Shown in pieces: positions 56,939 to 64,000 of a DNA stretch of 64,000 nucleotides. Source of the DNA: an uncultured Sphingomonadaceae bacterium (GTDB taxonomy: Bacteria; Pseudomonadota; Alphaproteobacteria; Sphingomonadales; Sphingomonadaceae); contig CANMBD010000001.1 of assembly GCA_947495985.1 (NCBI GenBank), forward strand, positions 992,001 to 1,056,000, in the 5' to 3' direction. How positions within the stretch are numbered: position 1 is the first letter of the stretch; every line of letters begins with the position of its first letter. The position numbers and the translations under genes are program-made. Below the pieces are notes generated by a model. It searched no databases. It was given only the letters and a program-made list of their open reading frames with translations, and was not told where the DNA came from.

Positions 56939-58702
56939 CTAGGTCACAGCTTTGAGTGATTTGAGAGCTTGACTGGGGGCCTCCCGGAACTCCCGGCGGT
57001 ATAATTTGGCGAAGTGGCTGACACTGGCAAATCCGGACGCATCGGCAATTTCCGCAACCGTGTCTGCTTGACGAAGCAAGATGAGGTCACGGGCATAGCT
57101 CAGCCGTATCGATCGAATGAAGGCCGCCGGGGTCAATCCTTGCGATTTTTTCAGCCGGCGGCCGAGCGTTTTTTCAGTAACCCCTAATTCCGAAGCGAGA
57201 GCGCCGGCACCAAAACCTCTCTGGTTCACATTTTCAATGACCGATTGGGTAGCGCGGTCCAGAAAACCCTGCTCCGATGGCGGTGCCAGTTTGTTATCGA
57301 GGCCGCTAGCCCGCAGGGCATCTAGTGTGCCGCTTTTTGATGCTGGAATCTGCTCTGTTTGCTCTTGCTGATCCTCTGCCATGTCGATTTGATCCCGAAG
57401 CTTTATCGCTTCGGTCACCGCAGCGTTCCTTTGCCTTTGCATGGCATTGATCATGATAGAGATCGCGATCATCATGAATATGGCTTCCACTATCGTCGAG
57501 CTGCTATAGCTGAGCGTAATTGGCCGCATCATGATGAGATCAAATGCCGAGCTTGTTTCCGTAACTGCGACCGGGAACTTGAAAAAATAGAGCGACGAGA
57601 AAAGACCCAGGCTAAGCGCCACGAGAGAAGCAAAAACCGGAACAGCCTGCTTTACGCCATCAAACATTTTTCGGCCCGACACATAGAGGAGAATAAACGG
57701 GTTGACGATGAGCAGGATGGAAACCGGTGTTCCCCAATCCAATGGATCGATCATCGCCCATATGGTGCCAACCACGCCAAGGCCGGTTAGCCAATGAAAT
57801 ATAGTCTGCTTTCTTTGCCGCGGGTCGGTGTCCATAGTCAGGAGTATCCGGCAATATTGAATATTGGCGATCATCACCAGACCGGATGCCAGTTCAATAA
57901 ACGGTCGCCACTGCTGCGTTGAAATGGTTGAGCCAAACAGGACGCGCGGCCACCCGTCATACAGGAATGTCATACAGAACATGCCGATCAGATAGGCCGC
58001 ATAAAATTGATAGAAACGCGGGTGGATATGCCGAAACAATATCAGGCTGAACAAGATCATGATAATGCAAAAGCCCAGCATCACGGCGGATATGGCGGTG
58101 AAGCCGCTGGACCAGCTCGACAGCAGATTGACCGATCCGATGACCGGTGTGACGGCGGGTGCATAGGTGCCCGAAACACGGGCATAAAAGGTTTCTTCCG
58201 CACCCGGTTCGATGCGGAAAGAGACAGCGGTTTGAAGCCTGTCATTGTCGCTTTGCGCCGCCGGGATGGTTCGGCCGTCTTGCGCTATCTGGACAAGCGC
58301 GCCGCCGCGCACGTGAAACAGGGTCACGTCATCCACCACGGTTTCCATGAACGATATGCCCCATGCCTTTTCGTCCGCATGCGGATTGCGGGCTGTGAAT
58401 TTCAACCACAGCGCGCCGGGGGGGCGCGCGATATCAAACTGCTCTTCGCAAGGTATGAAGGTGAAGGTCTGGGCGGCTATCCTGTCCGCACTGATCGTTC
58501 CCGCCCTATCCAGAAAGTAACTCGCCGCAAGCGGTTTTAACTGGCCGTTCGGCAAATCGGCGAGAATATTGATACTCGCCCTGTCTTCGCCACTCTCAAC
58601 ACAGTTCTCACTACCGCCCTGCGCGAAGGCTGCAGGCGGCACCACATGACTGCACAATAGCAACGCGACCCAAAAAAATACCGCTGCTCGCGTGAATTTC
58701 AT
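56939..58702 (-). CDS. 7TM-DISM sensor fused to an AraC-type DNA-binding domain
   Basis: The 587-residue protein has a signal peptide (ending AFAQ), a periplasmic 7TMR-DISMED2 domain at about residues 30-165 (PPGALWLKFTARNP is typical), seven helices at about 185-405, a linker, and a C-terminal AraC-type helix-turn-helix domain (about 480-587) with EIADASGFASVSHFAKLYRREF. It would sense an external ligand and bind DNA from the membrane. It diverges from the adhesin gene. The Met at 58702 gives the signal peptide. Confidence 0.92.
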   Translation of the reverse strand: MKFTRAAVFFWVALLLCSHVVPPAAFAQGGSENCVESGEDRASINILADLPNGQLKPLAASYFLDRAGTISADRIAAQTFTFIPCEEQFDIARPPGALWLKFTARNPHADEKAWGISFMETVVDDVTLFHVRGGALVQIAQDGRTIPAAQSDNDRLQTAVSFRIEPGAEETFYARVSGTYAPAVTPVIGSVNLLSSWSSGFTAISAVMLGFCIIMILFSLILFRHIHPRFYQFYAAYLIGMFCMTFLYDGWPRVLFGSTISTQQWRPFIELASGLVMIANIQYCRILLTMDTDPRQRKQTIFHWLTGLGVVGTIWAMIDPLDWGTPVSILLIVNPFILLYVSGRKMFDGVKQAVPVFASLVALSLGLFSSLYFFKFPVAVTETSSAFDLIMMRPITLSYSSSTIVEAIFMMIAISIMINAMQRQRNAAVTEAIKLRDQIDMAEDQQEQTEQIPASKSGTLDALRASGLDNKLAPPSEQGFLDRATQSVIENVNQRGFGAGALASELGVTEKTLGRRLKKSQGLTPAAFIRSIRLSYARDLILLRQADTVAEIADASGFASVSHFAKLYRREFREAPSQALKSLKAVT

Positions 58703-58772
58703 CACGGTGATTCTTCGGAAAATAGCCACTTGCATGGTATTTCGAGACAGCCGTTAGACCATGAAGAGCGTA

Positions 58773-58808
58773 TTTCGGACAAAATTGGATGCGTTTCGGA
58801 CAATCTGG
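58773..58808 (+). promoter_or_regulatory. Tandem direct repeats, candidate AraC-type operator
   Basis: TTTCGGACAAAATTGG (58773-58788) and TTTCGGACAATCTGG (58794-58808) are direct repeats spaced 21 bp, two helical turns, as in the AraC I1-I2 sites. A weaker similar element, TATTTCGAGACAG, starts at 58738. They lie next to the divergent AraC-type regulator start. Confidence 0.6.
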
Positions 58809-58998
58809 CCACGACCCCTTTTTCCCTCCCTTTACCGCTGTTTACATCATCTCAGAAACGGATCGGCAGTGCAATGGCTGGAAACGGCATATTGCAAACG
58901 GACGGACTCGGCCCACGTGCCGGTCATCGTCGCTGCCTCCATTTCTACGCCGGTTATCGACCAGAGACCGGCGGTTTGAAAGCACCGGGGAGGACCAT

Positions 58999-59229
58999 AT
59001 GAGCCACTATTTTACGCGCTGTCGCACGACCGAGATTCGAGCCTTCGAGGCTCGATGTCGAGGGGGCATGAGTAGGCACCCGCGGGAATGGGCGGGGTGC
59101 TCCCCGGTGTCCCGTCCATTTCGCGCGTGCCCACCAAGCACTCCAGATATCCATCAGACATCATTGGGCCGACCCGCCCGCCAAGCAGCCATAATGGCGC
59201 TCACCCCAATTAAGGAATTTGCATCATGA
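58999..59229 (+). CDS. Possible leader ORF overlapping the adhesin start
   Basis: A 76-codon frame starts at an ATG with GGGGAGGA six bases upstream and ends in TGA overlapping the adhesin ATG by four bases. The product is Arg- and Cys-rich without recognisable family features, and the frame contains the 19-base palindrome. It could be a coupled leader peptide or a chance frame in a structured mRNA leader. Confidence 0.3.
   Translation: MSHYFTRCRTTEIRAFEARCRGGMSRHPREWAGCSPVSRPFRACPPSTPDIHQTSLGRPARQAAIMALTPIKEFAS
59037..59055. repeat. Perfect 19-base palindrome in the adhesin leader
   Basis: TCGAGCCT and AGGCTCGA are separated by TCG. As RNA it would form a strong hairpin 170 bases before the adhesin start. 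There is no T-run after it, so it is not a standard terminator. Confidence 0.7.
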
Positions 59230-62200
59230 ACCTTTCAACCAAAACTATCCGGCGCAGCCTTCTTGTCGCCACTAGCATTTCAGCTCTTTCCTTCGCTACG
59301 CCGTCATCGGCGGAAACATGTTTGCTCGACCGCGATAATGACGGTGTGGTTGATGCAGGAACTGACAATGACGGCGGCGCAGACGCCGAGGGGAACGACC
59401 AGCAACTGGCCTGCGGCGTTGGAGCAGCGGCCACCGGCGACCAAAGCACTGCAATTGGCGCAAATAGCGAGGCCAATGGAGATCGGGCGATAGCCATAGG
59501 CGCTGAAAGCGTAGCTGGAGGCGGAGGCACCGCTATCGGTACTGAAAGCGTAGCCGGAGGCGGAGGCACCGCTATCGGTCTCCAAAGCTCGGCGAGTGGA
59601 GCTTCCAGCGTTTCCGTTGGGCAATTCAGCAGGGCAACCGCGCCTGATAGTACGGCTATCGGCACAGAAAGTCGAGCCTCTGGCACCAGCAGCACCGCAG
59701 TGGGGCACGGCAGCATAGCGAGCGGCACAGGCAGTTCCGCTTTCGGAGATCGCGCTGAGGCCACAGCGCCTGGCAGCACAGCCATCGGCTCACAGAGCGA
59801 TGCGACTGCTACAGGTAGTACTGCAACAGGGCGAAACAGCAGGGCGGTTGGTCAGGAAAGCACCGCCAATGGGCTTGTCAGCACTGCGTCCGGCGTTAGA
59901 ACCACAGCAGTCGGCGCTTTCAGTCAGGCAACGGGTGATCGCAGCACAGCCATCGGTGCACTGAGTGAGGCCAGCGGCGAGCAATCCATCGCGCTAGGCG
60001 CCGATGGCGCCGACGGTAATGCCCGCGGTGCTATAGCATCCGCCGATGGCGCCATCGCAATCGGCAATGATGCGCAGGCGACCAGCGAACGGGCGGTGGC
60101 CCTTGGTCTTGGTGCAATTGCATCCGGCTCCACCGCACTTGGCGGCGGCGCTCAGGCCACTGGTGCTGGTTCGGTTGCCATCGGTATAGATTCTCGAAGC
60201 ACCGGTGCGCGTTCTGTTGCCATAGGCGAAGATGGCCGGGACCCCGATGCTCTGGGCGCGCGGGCCACGGGCGATGACAGCACGGCAGTGGGCAATGATG
60301 CATTGGCCAACAATGCCCAAGCAAGCGCGTTCGGATCCGGAAGTGCGGCGAGCGGGACCGGCAGCATCGCCATTGGAGCTTCCAGCCAGGCCAGTGCTGC
60401 ACGCAGTACTGCCGCCGGATTTGACAGCGTGGCCAGCGGTTTGGGCAGCGCCGCCATCGGGGCTTCCAGCGAGGCCAGTGGTATCAACAGCACCGCTATC
60501 GGACGCGACAGTCGGGCCAGCGGGGTCGGTGGCACCGCTACCGGAACTTTCAGTGAATCTAGCGGTATCAGCAGCACTGCTACCGGGCAGGCTAGTGTGG
60601 CCAGCGGTGAACGCAGCACCGCCATCGGAACTTCCAGCGGCGCAACCAGTGCATATAGCACCGCACTCGGTTCTCTCAGTGAAGCCAGCGGTGACCGCAG
60701 CACCGCCATCGGTTCAAGAAGTGTGGCCAGCGGTGAGCAGTCTATCGCTATTGGTGCAGATGGCGACGATCCCAACAATATTGGCGCTCTTGCCGCTACC
60801 GCCTCCGCCAGGGGCGCGATTGCAATCGGTAATGAAACACAGGCAACGGCGATTAATTCGGTGGCGCTGGGCGCTGGATCCATTGCCAATCGCGCCAACA
60901 GTTTATCGGTCGGCTTTGTCGGCGGTGAGCGGCAGATAACCAACGTTGCGGCAGGCACCGAGAATACCGATGCTGTGAACCTGGCACAGCTTAACGCCTC
61001 TATCGCGACGGCTGGCGCCAGCGGCTGTCGCAACAATCCCGGACTTGACGGCATCCCGGGTAATGCCGACGATCCTGCCGACACACTCGAATGCGGTGAC
61101 GGGGCTATGGCCTCGGCGGCCGGCAGCACAGCCATCGGTGACAATAGCGAGGCAAGCGGAGACGGAGCGAGCGCGGTTGGTAACAGCGCACAAGCTTCGG
61201 GTGATGATGCCATCGCCTTCGGAACAAGGGCAAGCGCTACCGGTGAAGACAGCACCGCAATCGGTACAAGGAGTGAGGCCAGCGGTGAAAGCAGCATTGC
61301 CATGGGCCGCACCAGTAAGGCCAGCGGTATAGAGGGCATCGCCATTGGCGTATTCAGTAAGGCCAGCGGTGAAGAGGGGATCGCCATTGGCTCATTCAGC
61401 GACGCCAGCGGTGAAGAGGGGATCGCCATTGGCTCCTTCAGTGAGGCCAGCGGTGTAGACGGCATCGCCATTGGTTCATTCAGTGACGCCATCGGTGACC
61501 GCAGTGCGGCCATCGGGTCTTTCAGTGATGCCACCGGTGACCGCAGCACGGCCATCGGGTCTTTCAGTGATGCCGCCGGTGACCGTAGCACCGCACTTGG
61601 AAATAACAGCAGCGCAGCCGGTTTAAACAGCACGGCCATCGGTGTAAACTCCGATGCCACCGGTGACCAATCTTTAGCGATCGGCAGCGATGGCGGGGAC
61701 GATGATACTCTTGGTGCAGTTGCTTCCGGCGGGGATGCGGTAGCCCTCGGCAATGATGCACAGGCAACTGCGTTTAACTCCATCGCATTGGGCGCTGGTT
61801 CCGTTGCTGATCGTGAGGACACCCTGTCGGTTGGCGCGGTGGGTGCAGAACGGCAGATCGCAAATGTAGCAGCGGGCACCGAAGATACCGATGCGGTCAA
61901 TGTCGGGCAGCTGACTATGGTTGCAGACGCCGCCGCCAATGCGCAGGGTACAGCCAATACGGCACTAGCCAATGCGGCCACGGCCCAAACCCGTGCGGAT
62001 GAGGCTTTTGCCAATGCCGCTACTGCACAAACCACAGCCGATACGGCGCGCGCAGAAGCGCGGGCGGCGCAGCTGGCGGCGGATCAAGCGGGAGCCGGCG
62101 TGGTCGAGGCGCAGGCCAAGGCGGACGAGGCTTTTGAAACGGCCGTCGAAGCACAGGCAGACGCGAACACCGCGCGGAACGAAGCGATGCAGGCTCAGAC

Positions 62201-63095
62201 CGACGCCAATCGCGCACTGGCGCAGGCCGATGCCAACAGTGAAGAACTGGCCTATTTTGACAGCAACAGCAGCGGCCCCGGCGCCAGCGCCACCGGTCAG
62301 GATGCCTTGGCCATAGGCACAGGCAGCGAAGCCAGCGGCGAAGAGTCTGTGGCCATCGGCGTTGGTGCCCAGGCGATAAATGGCAAAGCCGTCTCTATCG
62401 GCTCCAATAATACCGCCTCTGGCAATGGCGCAGTCGCCATCGGTGATCCCAATTTTGCAACCGGCACTGGCGCAGTGGCATTGGGTGCGGACAATCGCGC
62501 AACAGGAACCGGCGCTGTGGCGATTGGCAATCTGAACGTCGCGACCGGCGATGGTGCTGTTGCGATTGGCAATGGCACATCCGCTATTGGCGACGGCGCG
62601 GTCGCTTTTGGTCCCGGAGCGGTTGCCGATCGTGATAATCTGATCGCGCTGGGCAGCGAAAATGCAACAGTGCGCATTTCCGGGATTAGCTCGGCAGCTA
62701 GTCAGGCTGCACAGGAGGGCGCACTCAGTCTCGTAACCACCGATGCCGCTGGCAACCTCGGCGCGTTGAACATTGATGTCAGCAGACTGATCGACTTTGA
62801 TGGACGCCTCACCGCCCTGGAAACGCGAGCGGATCGACTGACAGAACGGGTCTCGCTTATCGATCGCCAAGCCAATGGCGGAATCGCAGCAGCAATGGCC
62901 ATGTCCGGTGCTATGATCGTACCAGACAGCACCATGTCGCTATCTTTCAATCTTTCCACCTATGGTGGACAACGAGGTTTTTCGACCGCATTTGTCGGCC
63001 GATTGACAGAAAAAGTCTATTTCTCCGGCGGAATTGCAGGGTCGTCAGTCAAGGGCACAACCGGTGCACGGGTTGGCTTCGCAATTGGCTTCTAA
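59226..63095 (+). CDS. Trimeric autotransporter adhesin (YadA-like)
   Basis: The 1289-residue protein would form a surface trimer that attaches cells to surfaces or hosts. A signal peptide (to about residue 30) is followed by three YadA-type head regions of left-handed beta-roll repeats (AIGxxSxASG). Two NVAAGTExTDAVN neck motifs follow the first two heads, at about residues 560-590 and 866-897. An Ala-rich coiled coil runs from about 899 to 1013. The C-terminal anchor of about 100 residues ends in Phe. Asp-rich segments bounded by Cys32/63 and Cys601/623 precede the first two heads. AAGGA lies ten bases before the ATG. Confidence 0.95.
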   Translation: MNLSTKTIRRSLLVATSISALSFATPSSAETCLLDRDNDGVVDAGTDNDGGADAEGNDQQLACGVGAAATGDQSTAIGANSEANGDRAIAIGAESVAGGGGTAIGTESVAGGGGTAIGLQSSASGASSVSVGQFSRATAPDSTAIGTESRASGTSSTAVGHGSIASGTGSSAFGDRAEATAPGSTAIGSQSDATATGSTATGRNSRAVGQESTANGLVSTASGVRTTAVGAFSQATGDRSTAIGALSEASGEQSIALGADGADGNARGAIASADGAIAIGNDAQATSERAVALGLGAIASGSTALGGGAQATGAGSVAIGIDSRSTGARSVAIGEDGRDPDALGARATGDDSTAVGNDALANNAQASAFGSGSAASGTGSIAIGASSQASAARSTAAGFDSVASGLGSAAIGASSEASGINSTAIGRDSRASGVGGTATGTFSESSGISSTATGQASVASGERSTAIGTSSGATSAYSTALGSLSEASGDRSTAIGSRSVASGEQSIAIGADGDDPNNIGALAATASARGAIAIGNETQATAINSVALGAGSIANRANSLSVGFVGGERQITNVAAGTENTDAVNLAQLNASIATAGASGCRNNPGLDGIPGNADDPADTLECGDGAMASAAGSTAIGDNSEASGDGASAVGNSAQASGDDAIAFGTRASATGEDSTAIGTRSEASGESSIAMGRTSKASGIEGIAIGVFSKASGEEGIAIGSFSDASGEEGIAIGSFSEASGVDGIAIGSFSDAIGDRSAAIGSFSDATGDRSTAIGSFSDAAGDRSTALGNNSSAAGLNSTAIGVNSDATGDQSLAIGSDGGDDDTLGAVASGGDAVALGNDAQATAFNSIALGAGSVADREDTLSVGAVGAERQIANVAAGTEDTDAVNVGQLTMVADAAANAQGTANTALANAATAQTRADEAFANAATAQTTADTARAEARAAQLAADQAGAGVVEAQAKADEAFETAVEAQADANTARNEAMQAQTDANRALAQADANSEELAYFDSNSSGPGASATGQDALAIGTGSEASGEESVAIGVGAQAINGKAVSIGSNNTASGNGAVAIGDPNFATGTGAVALGADNRATGTGAVAIGNLNVATGDGAVAIGNGTSAIGDGAVAFGPGAVADRDNLIALGSENATVRISGISSAASQAAQEGALSLVTTDAAGNLGALNIDVSRLIDFDGRLTALETRADRLTERVSLIDRQANGGIAAAMAMSGAMIVPDSTMSLSFNLSTYGGQRGFSTAFVGRLTEKVYFSGGIAGSSVKGTTGARVGFAIGF
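61318..61610 (+). repeat. 42-bp tandem repeats within the adhesin
   Basis: About seven units of 42 bp, each coding 14 residues of type AIGSFSDASGEEGI, follow in phase with very little change. A shorter 39-bp pair lies near 59498-59575. The near-identity suggests recent expansion by slippage or recombination. Confidence 0.85.
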
Positions 63096-63105
63096 GCGGT
63101 TTGTT

Positions 63106-64000
63106 TCAGCCGGCTTTGCGCTGCGGTTCGTTGTGATAAAATGGAACAACTGCGTTTTCATAGATATCGGTAGTTGTTTTACCGGATACCGACTTTGTCG
63201 GACGGGAAAACAGATAGCCTTGCAATTGGGTGCAGCCCAGTCCCTGCATGATAACCAGTTCTTCCCTGGTCTCAATTCCTTCCGCGGTTGTTTCCATCCC
63301 CAGTTCCTGGGCCATGGAAACAATTGCACGGATAATCGCGAGGCTTTCAGTTGACCCCTGCGTAGCTGATTTTACGAAGCTGCGGTCGATCTTGATGGTC
63401 GAAAAACTGGCGCGGCGCAGATAGCCGAGCGATGAATAGCCCGTACCGAAATCATCCAGAACCAGATTGATCCCCAGAGAACGCAGGCCTTCCAGAATCG
63501 CGTCCGTTTTTTCATGTTTGTCTAGGAAGACGCTTTCTGTAACCTCCAGTTCCAGTCTTTCCGGGCTAAGGCCGCTAGCTGCCAGAGCGCTGATGATGTT
63601 ACTGGCAAGGCCACCACCTTCAACCTGCAGGGCCGAAACATTAACAGAAAGCCTGACATGATCCGGCCATGTTTTTGCATGCTCACAAGCCGTGCGCAAA
63701 ACCCAAGAACCGATATGTCCAATTAAGCGTGCTTCTTCTGCGATCGGAATGAAAATGGCTGGAGAAATCTCTCCACGGGTGGGATGATCCCAACGCAGCA
63801 GAGATTCATAGCCGATAATCTCTTCACTGCTCGCATCCACAATGGATTGATAGGCGATCGACAGATCGCCATTTTCAAGTGCATCACGCAGATCATTTTC
63901 CAGGATATGGCGCTCATCTGCTTCGATCTGCATGAATTTCTTGTAACGAACGCACTGCCCCCTGCCCGACTCTTTCCCATGGTAAAGAGCAAGGTCAGCG
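63106..64000 (-). CDS. GGDEF-EAL domain protein, C-terminal part
   Basis: The gene continues beyond the window end: before the Met at 63933 the frame reads ADLALYHGKESGRG, the end of a GGDEF domain. The EAL domain has ESLLRW (ExLxR kept), NVSALQ, ELEVTESVF, DDFGTGYSS, IKIDRSF and TAEGIET, so cyclic-di-GMP phosphodiesterase activity is likely. GGDEF activity cannot be judged. It converges with the adhesin gene, ten bases apart. Confidence 0.93.
   Translation of the reverse strand, partial: ADLALYHGKESGRGQCVRYKKFMQIEADERHILENDLRDALENGDLSIAYQSIVDASSEEIIGYESLLRWDHPTRGEISPAIFIPIAEEARLIGHIGSWVLRTACEHAKTWPDHVRLSVNVSALQVEGGGLASNIISALAASGLSPERLELEVTESVFLDKHEKTDAILEGLRSLGINLVLDDFGTGYSSLGYLRRASFSTIKIDRSFVKSATQGSTESLAIIRAIVSMAQELGMETTAEGIETREELVIMQGLGCTQLQGYLFSRPTKSVSGKTTTDIYENAVVPFYHNEPQRKAG

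Larger units (their letters stand above)
58703..59225. promoter_or_regulatory. Divergent control region between AraC-type regulator and adhesin
   Basis: The 523 bases hold the promoters of both genes. The first part (58773-58808) carries two direct repeats. The end (58999-59229) holds a possible leader ORF with a perfect 19-base palindrome at 59037-59055. The middle is featureless to my eye. No promoter hexamers stood out. Confidence 0.6.

Noticed and set aside
59001-59225. A cyclic-di-GMP riboswitch in the adhesin leader
   Set aside because: The adjacent GGDEF-EAL gene made it attractive, but the conserved core bases of the known c-di-GMP riboswitch classes are not visible here.
60152-62035. 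A 627-codon open frame antisense to the adhesin heads
   Set aside because: The adhesin repeats (Gly-Ser-Ala-rich codons in a fixed phase) keep stop codons out of the opposite strand. The product is low complexity (Pro/Ser/Ala) with no protein-like features.

Overview
The window looks like chromosome from a marine or freshwater sphingomonad (Alphaproteobacteria, Sphingomonadales; a Parasphingorhabdus, Sphingorhabdus or Sphingopyxis-like organism is my inference). The evidence is moderate GC, the pckA / chvI-chvG-hprK-rapZ-EIIA-HPr block typical of alphaproteobacteria, a MutL with an endonuclease motif, and a complete exosortase A (XrtA) exopolysaccharide locus of the kind common in sphingomonads. 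No integrase, transposase, phage gene or CRISPR array was seen.

Layout: 1-2.9 kb holds a partial type I phosphodiesterase, a MaoC-like dehydratase and an MFS symporter. At 3.2-5.0 kb is mutL. At 5.2-10.8 kb is the rod-shape operon mreB-mreC-mreD-mrdA-rodA, followed by tRNA-Lys(CTT). At 11.1-16.9 kb are a small AT-rich membrane ORF, an HU gene with two terminators, lon with a heat-shock-type promoter, and dnaX-ybaB. The small SRP RNA (about 17.0 kb) precedes a four-gene reverse operon: two NifS-like cysteine desulfurases, a 2Fe-2S ferredoxin and a class A beta-lactamase whose ribosome-binding site lies inside the ferredoxin gene. At 20.7-24.1 kb are an alpha/beta hydrolase, two genes of unknown function and pckA. 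At 24.4-29.5 kb the ChvI/ChvG regulators are coupled to a regulatory PTS. At 29.6-34.7 kb are a lipoprotein, rmuC, def (with a histidine-rich insertion), recR, fmt and truA.

From 34.7 to 53.2 kb lies the XrtA exopolysaccharide locus. A long reverse cluster encodes acyl-CoA ligase, PLP decarboxylase, Wza-like export lipoprotein, chain-length protein, tyrosine kinase, outer-membrane protein, ATPase, deacetylase, FemAB-like protein, glycosyltransferase, exosortase A and an asparagine-synthetase-like amidotransferase. A forward mini-operon (GNAT/FemAB-like protein, acyl carrier protein, two hydrolases) diverges from it. Together they would make, polymerise, modify and export a polysaccharide, with a poorly understood acyl/amine side pathway. 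No PEP-CTERM substrate gene lies in the window.

From 53.2 kb on come trxB, an EamA transporter, a LysR regulator and a RidA protein with a perfect inverted repeat before its start. The most interesting region is 56.9-64 kb. A membrane regulator that joins a 7TM-DISM sensor to an AraC-type DNA-binding domain is divergent from a 1289-residue trimeric autotransporter adhesin. The space between them holds two direct repeats 21 bp apart, the spacing of AraC half-sites, and a possible leader ORF whose stop overlaps the adhesin start. A GGDEF-EAL gene converges on the adhesin. I infer a membrane-sensed adhesin control module.
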